A DNA stretch of 6,879 bases from Anaerolineae bacterium (GTDB lineage: Bacteria > Chloroflexota > Anaerolineae > JACIWR01), in NCBI GenBank assembly GCA_021162125.1, contig JAGGZG010000027.1:1-6879 (forward strand), given 5' to 3'. The translations under genes were made by a program, and so were the position numbers. This document shows, one piece after another, positions 4,992 to 6,879 of the stretch. The notes beneath the pieces were generated by a model that made no database searches, had not been told where the DNA came from, and worked only from the letters and a program-made list of their open reading frames with translations. The stretch's first letter is position 1. Each line of letters opens with the position of its first letter.

Positions 4992-6879
4992 CAATTGTTG
5001 TCAGCGAGAAACTTCTGTCAGTTCGCCCCTCGTCCCCACTCAGGGCGAAGAGAGGAGGTCGAGAGTCCAGGTAGGTCTGGTGCCATAACTCGAAAGTGAG
5101 CAGCGTCCAGAGCTGATGACCCCAATCACGCTGTCCGTGCTGGTGTTGGTCAATCAAGCGTTCGACGGCCACCGGATCGAGGTAACCACGCTGCCGGGCA
5201 CGTGGGCTGAGCAACACGTCACGCACGTAGTCACGCAGTTCCCGGCGAAACCAGCGCCCTACCGGCACACCGAAGCCGTGTTTGGGACGATGAACGATCT
5301 CGCGGGGCAACAAGCGCTCCGCCACTCGCTTCAAAATGTACTTGGTGGTCATCCCCCGTAGCTTGAGCGCCGTCGGCATGCCTGCCACCAGGCCGATCAA
5401 CTCCTGATCCAGGAAGGGACAGCGAGCCTCCAGGCCGTGGGCCATGGTCATGCGGTCGGTCTTGACCAGCAGATCACCGGGCAGGTAGGTGGTCGCGTTC
5501 ACGTACAAGAGCTGGCTCACCAGATCCAGCCCAGCCGCTTGTTCAAAGTGGGCACGGTAATCGGCCAGCACGTCAGCATGGGCCAGGCCTGGATGGGAGG
5601 ACAGCAATGCCCGGCGCATGTCCGCACTGAACAGGCCCACCCAACTCAGGTAACGTGCCGCCAGCGGCAGGTCGGCGGCGTCTACGAAGCGCCGCGCACG
5701 CCGGGCGAATCCGCGATAGGCAGTGGATTCCGGCAAGCGGCGTACCACCCCGCTGATGGCCTGGCGCAGCAGGCCGGGCAGTCGCCGGTAACGTTCGGCC
5801 AGACGCGCCGCAGCGAAGCGCTCGTACCCGGCGAAGAGCTCATCGCCGCCGTCGCCGGTGAGGGCCACGGTGACGTGCTCACGAGTGAGTTGGGCGACCA
5901 GGTAAGTGGGGATAGCCGACGAGTCGGCGAAGGGTTCATCGTAATGGCGCACCAACGCGGGCAGCAAATCCACCGCGTCGGGCTGCACCACGAACTCGTG
6001 GTGATCGGTACCGAAGCGGTGAGCCACCTGACGGGCGTAGTCCAGCTCGTTGAACGAGGGCTCGCCACCGAAGCCGATGGCGAAAGTCTTCACCGGCTCG
6101 TCCTGGGCCTGGCTCATCAGGGCCACGATCAGGCTGGAATCGAGGCCGCCGCTGAGGAAAGCACCCAACGGCACGTCAGCGACCAACCGCACGCAGACCG
6201 CATCGCACAACACGTCGAGTACCCGCCCTGCCCACTCCTCCTCCCCCGGTTCCTTCAGCTTTCCCGGTCTCCCCGATTCTCCCAGAGGCCAACGCCAATA
6301 TCGGGTCATGCTCAGCTCGTCACCCTCAACCGTCAACACGCGCCCCGGCGGCACTCGTTTGATGCCAGAGAACATAGTCTCCGGCGTAGGAACGTATCCG
6401 TGGGCCAGGTAGTACGGGAGAGCGGTGGCGTTCAACGCGCGGGGAACGTCTGGATGAGCCAGCAGGGCTTTGATCTCGGAGCCGAAGATGAAACGGCCGG
6501 CGTCGTGATAATAAAAAAGCGGCTTCTTCCCCACCCGGTCGCGGGCCAGGAAGAGCCGACGACGACGTCCGTCCCAGAGGGCAAAGGCAAACATGCCGCG
6601 CAATTGTTCCACGCAGCGCGGGCCGTTGTCTTCGTAAAGGTGCAAGATGACTTCTGTATCACTACGCGAATGAAGCGTGTGCCCCCGTGCTGCCACCTGC
6701 TCCCGCAAGGTGCGGTAATTGTAGATTTCACCGTTAAAGACGATGTGCAGCGAGCCGTCCTCGTTGGGCATGGGCTGGCTGGCGGCAACGGAGAGGTCAA
6801 TCACCGCCAGGCGAGCGTGGCCCAGGCCAACGTGTCCATCCACGAAGACCTCATGGCCGTCGGGGCCACGATGCGCCAG
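4984..6879 (-). CDS. asnB: Glutamine-hydrolysing asparagine synthase (AsnB type), N-terminus outside the window
   Basis: This enzyme uses ATP and glutamine to amidate aspartate to asparagine. Relatives in glycan clusters may amidate other carboxylates. The first visible codon is Leu at 6877-6879, so 631 residues are seen; about 30 more, with the catalytic Cys2, should lie to the right. The frame reads LAHRGPDG (residues 1-8) at the edge, so a GTG at 6843 is not the true start. Class II amidotransferase motifs, numbered from that Leu: NGEIYNY (49-55), SDTEV (73-77), RDRVGKKPLFY (113-123), FGSEIKALL (132-140). The synthetase domain has the ATP-pyrophosphatase loop SGGLDSS (243-249), LTGDGGDELFAGY (340-352), KTDRMTMAHGLEARCPFLD (473-491) and KHGFGVPVGRWFR (533-545). 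An acidic, proline-rich linker (about 199-216) joins the domains. The stop TAA lies at 4984-4986. Its promoter is outside the window. Assignment to asparagine rather than another acceptor is from family similarity. Confidence 0.95.
   Translation of the reverse strand: MAHRGPDGHEVFVDGHVGLGHARLAVIDLSVAASQPMPNEDGSLHIVFNGEIYNYRTLREQVAARGHTLHSRSDTEVILHLYEDNGPRCVEQLRGMFAFALWDGRRRRLFLARDRVGKKPLFYYHDAGRFIFGSEIKALLAHPDVPRALNATALPYYLAHGYVPTPETMFSGIKRVPPGRVLTVEGDELSMTRYWRWPLGESGRPGKLKEPGEEEWAGRVLDVLCDAVCVRLVADVPLGAFLSGGLDSSLIVALMSQAQDEPVKTFAIGFGGEPSFNELDYARQVAHRFGTDHHEFVVQPDAVDLLPALVRHYDEPFADSSAIPTYLVAQLTREHVTVALTGDGGDELFAGYERFAAARLAERYRRLPGLLRQAISGVVRRLPESTAYRGFARRARRFVDAADLPLAARYLSWVGLFSADMRRALLSSHPGLAHADVLADYRAHFEQAAGLDLVSQLLYVNATTYLPGDLLVKTDRMTMAHGLEARCPFLDQELIGLVAGMPTALKLRGMTTKYILKRVAERLLPREIVHRPKHGFGVPVGRWFRRELRDYVRDVLLSPRARQRGYLDPVAVERLIDQHQHGQRDWGHQLWTLLTFELWHQTYLDSRPPLFALSGDEGRTDRSFSLTTIVV

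Noticed and set aside
6231..6295. Strand-biased purine-rich tract in the asparagine synthase gene
   Set aside because: It encodes the Glu/Gly/Lys/Pro-rich linker between the amidotransferase and synthetase domains, which explains the composition.
6841..6843. GTG as the start codon of the asparagine synthase
   Set aside because: The frame continues upstream to the window edge and encodes HRGPDG, a conserved N-terminal motif, so the true start lies outside the window.

Overview
The window is GC-rich bacterial DNA with tightly packed genes and short AT-rich intergenic islands. It suits an environmental bacterium, possibly a Chloroflexota (Anaerolineae-like) lineage. That placement is inference from gene style only: a COG3379-type alkaline-phosphatase-superfamily enzyme, a soluble GAF-PAS histidine kinase, TGG-TATAAT extended -10 boxes and a CGTGAA-type intergenic repeat. 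No rRNA, tRNA, CRISPR array, transposase or phage gene is visible. Five genes are well supported, and a sixth fragment lies at the left edge.

Layout, left to right. (1) 1-122, plus strand: the last 39 codons of an unidentified gene. (2) 166-2058, minus: a complete 630-residue phosphodiesterase/phosphohydrolase of the alkaline phosphatase superfamily with all expected metal ligands. (3) 2076-2142: an array of CGTGAA-like units with a perfect 14-bp inverted repeat. (4) 2137-2343, minus: a 68-residue ribbon-helix-helix protein, upstream of the phosphodiesterase and probably in the same transcript. (5) 2344-2567: a 224-bp divergent control region with two near-consensus sigma70-type promoters back to back and small palindromes at their -35 boxes. 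(6) 2568-3266, plus: an OmpR/PhoB-family response regulator. (7) 3267-3389: a convergent gap with a terminator-like hairpin. (8) 3390-4904, minus: a soluble GAF-PAS-HisKA-HATPase sensor kinase starting at GTG. (9) 4905-4983: a kinase leader whose -10 box overlaps the stop codon of the next gene. (10) 4984-6879, minus: a glutamine-hydrolysing asparagine synthase running off the right edge.

How they may work together: the response regulator and the histidine kinase lie tail to tail, each with its own promoter, and are plausible cognate partners. The RHH protein is transcribed away from the response regulator out of the same control region, so it could repress itself, the phosphodiesterase and perhaps the response regulator. 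The AsnB-type enzyme makes asparagine or, as in many glycan loci, amidates another carboxylate. Nothing in the window links it functionally to the signalling genes. I see no clear new multi-gene system. The most unusual parts are the divergent RHH/response-regulator control region and the repeat that supplies the RHH stop codon and abuts the phosphodiesterase ribosome binding site.
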